Source of the DNA: Oscillospiraceae bacterium
GTDB taxonomy: Bacteria > Bacillota > Clostridia > Oscillospirales > Acutalibacteraceae
Direction: 5' to 3'
Assembly (NCBI GenBank): GCA_902795765.1
Contig: CADBMQ010000258.1
Coordinates: 1-6,018 of the forward strand
DNA length: 6,018 nt
The notes below the pieces were generated by a model that saw only the letters and a list, made by a program, of their open reading frames with translations, was not told the DNA's origin and made no database searches. A program made the translations under genes and the position numbers. Shown here piece by piece: positions 5,425-6,018 of the stretch (position 1 is its first letter; the number at the start of each line of letters is the position of its first letter).

Positions 5425-6018
5425 TTATATCTTATATTTTTTATCAATATGCGAGTATAACTCGCCCATTAACTCATTTGACGGCGTTTCTGCGTCTTTA
5501 AGCGAAAACTCAATACCGAGTTTTTCGTACTTTTCGTTGCACAAATTACGAAACGGAAGCAGTTCAATTCTCTCAACGCACGAAAATCGGTTGGCGAACG
5601 CATTAAGTTCCTGAACCGATTTTATGCTATCGCTCTTCTGTGGAATTATAACACGGCGAAGCCACGTTTTTATCTGCCGTTTTTCGAGTTCGAGCATAAA
5701 CTTTTCGGTATTTTCAAGACTGCCACCTGTGTATTTTCGATACTCTTCATCGGTCGGGTACTTATGGTCGAGCAATACCAAATCGGTATATTGAAGCAAA
5801 TTCAAAACATCGGAATTCAAAACGCAACCCGATGTATCGAGTGCCGTATGAACACCCGCAGTTTTCAGTTTCGAAAAAAGTTCTGCAACGAAATCTGCCT
5901 GACAAAGCGGTTCGCCACCCGAAACGGTAACTCCACCGTTTTCACCAAAATACGAGCGGTATCGCAATATCTTTTTGACAAGCGAGTCCGTATCAACTTC
6001 GTTGCCGCCCGAAAAATC
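5425..6018 (-). CDS. pflA: Pyruvate formate-lyase activating enzyme, 5' end beyond window
   Basis: The frame is open from the right edge to TAA at 5425-5427, giving 197 residues; about 50 N-terminal residues, including the CxxxCxxC iron-sulfur motif, lie outside. This is a radical-SAM enzyme that generates the glycyl radical on pyruvate formate-lyase, allowing anaerobic cleavage of pyruvate to acetyl-CoA and formate. Visible signatures are GGVTVSGGEPL, whose GGEP binds SAM, followed by HTALDTSG, TDLVLLDHK and, near the C-terminus, RIELLPFRNLCNEKYEKLGI, all matching PflA order. A TTG at 5967 is internal: 17 further in-frame residues (starting DFSGGNEVDTDSL) precede it and align with the family. 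Functionally it is unrelated to the polysaccharide genes and marks the upstream border of the operon. Activases of other glycyl-radical enzymes are a less likely alternative; the missing N-terminus prevents a check for extra ferredoxin domains. Confidence 0.9.
   Translation of the reverse strand, partial: DFSGGNEVDTDSLVKKILRYRSYFGENGGVTVSGGEPLCQADFVAELFSKLKTAGVHTALDTSGCVLNSDVLNLLQYTDLVLLDHKYPTDEEYRKYTGGSLENTEKFMLELEKRQIKTWLRRVIIPQKSDSIKSVQELNAFANRFSCVERIELLPFRNLCNEKYEKLGIEFSLKDAETPSNELMGELYSHIDKKYKI

Noticed and set aside
5425..5967. TTG at 5967 as the start of pflA
   Set aside because: The frame continues upstream to the window edge with family-like sequence, and a start there would remove the iron-sulfur cysteine motif.

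Overview
The window holds eight protein genes, all on the minus strand, so transcription runs from high to low coordinates. It looks like an exopolysaccharide or capsule biosynthesis operon from a low-GC Gram-positive anaerobe, most likely a clostridium (Firmicutes). The grounds are a complete CpsB/CpsC/CpsD tyrosine-phosphorylation module, purine-rich AAGGAG-type ribosome binding sites, TTG start codons, AT-rich intergenic DNA, and a pyruvate formate-lyase activating enzyme (anaerobic metabolism) next door. The assignment to clostridia is inference.

Layout in the direction of transcription. (1) The 3' part of a pflA-like radical-SAM activase enters from the right edge and stops at 5425; its [4Fe-4S] cysteine motif lies outside. 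(2) A 162-base AT-rich gap (5263-5424) has no convincing terminator but carries a good extended -10 promoter, a 10-bp inverted repeat around its -35 box, and a strong RBS in front of a TTG start. (3) cpsB, cpsC and cpsD encode the PHP-type phosphotyrosine phosphatase, the Wzz-like membrane adaptor and the BY-kinase that together control polymer length and export. (4) Three genes match Campylobacter pglE, pglC and pglD in family: a 4-aminotransferase, a monotopic phosphoglycosyl transferase and a hexapeptide-repeat acyltransferase. Together these would make a UDP-N,N'-diacetylbacillosamine-like sugar and load it onto undecaprenyl phosphate as the first sugar of the repeat unit. (5) A 3-hydroxyacyl-CoA-dehydrogenase-like gene runs off the left edge, with its catalytic half outside.

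From cpsB onward the genes are tightly packed: gaps of 14, 29 and 11 bases and overlaps of 8, 4 and 1 bases. One polycistronic transcript with translational coupling is therefore likely. The dehydratase (PglF-type) needed to make the 4-keto sugar, the glycosyltransferases, the flippase and the polymerase are not in the window and are presumably further downstream or elsewhere.

The most unusual points are the dehydrogenase-like gene directly behind the acyltransferase, an acidic pentapeptide repeat encoded by a 15-bp tandem DNA repeat at the end of cpsC, tyrosine-rich segments in both the adaptor and the kinase, and a kinase Walker A loop that lacks the usual Pro-Gly.
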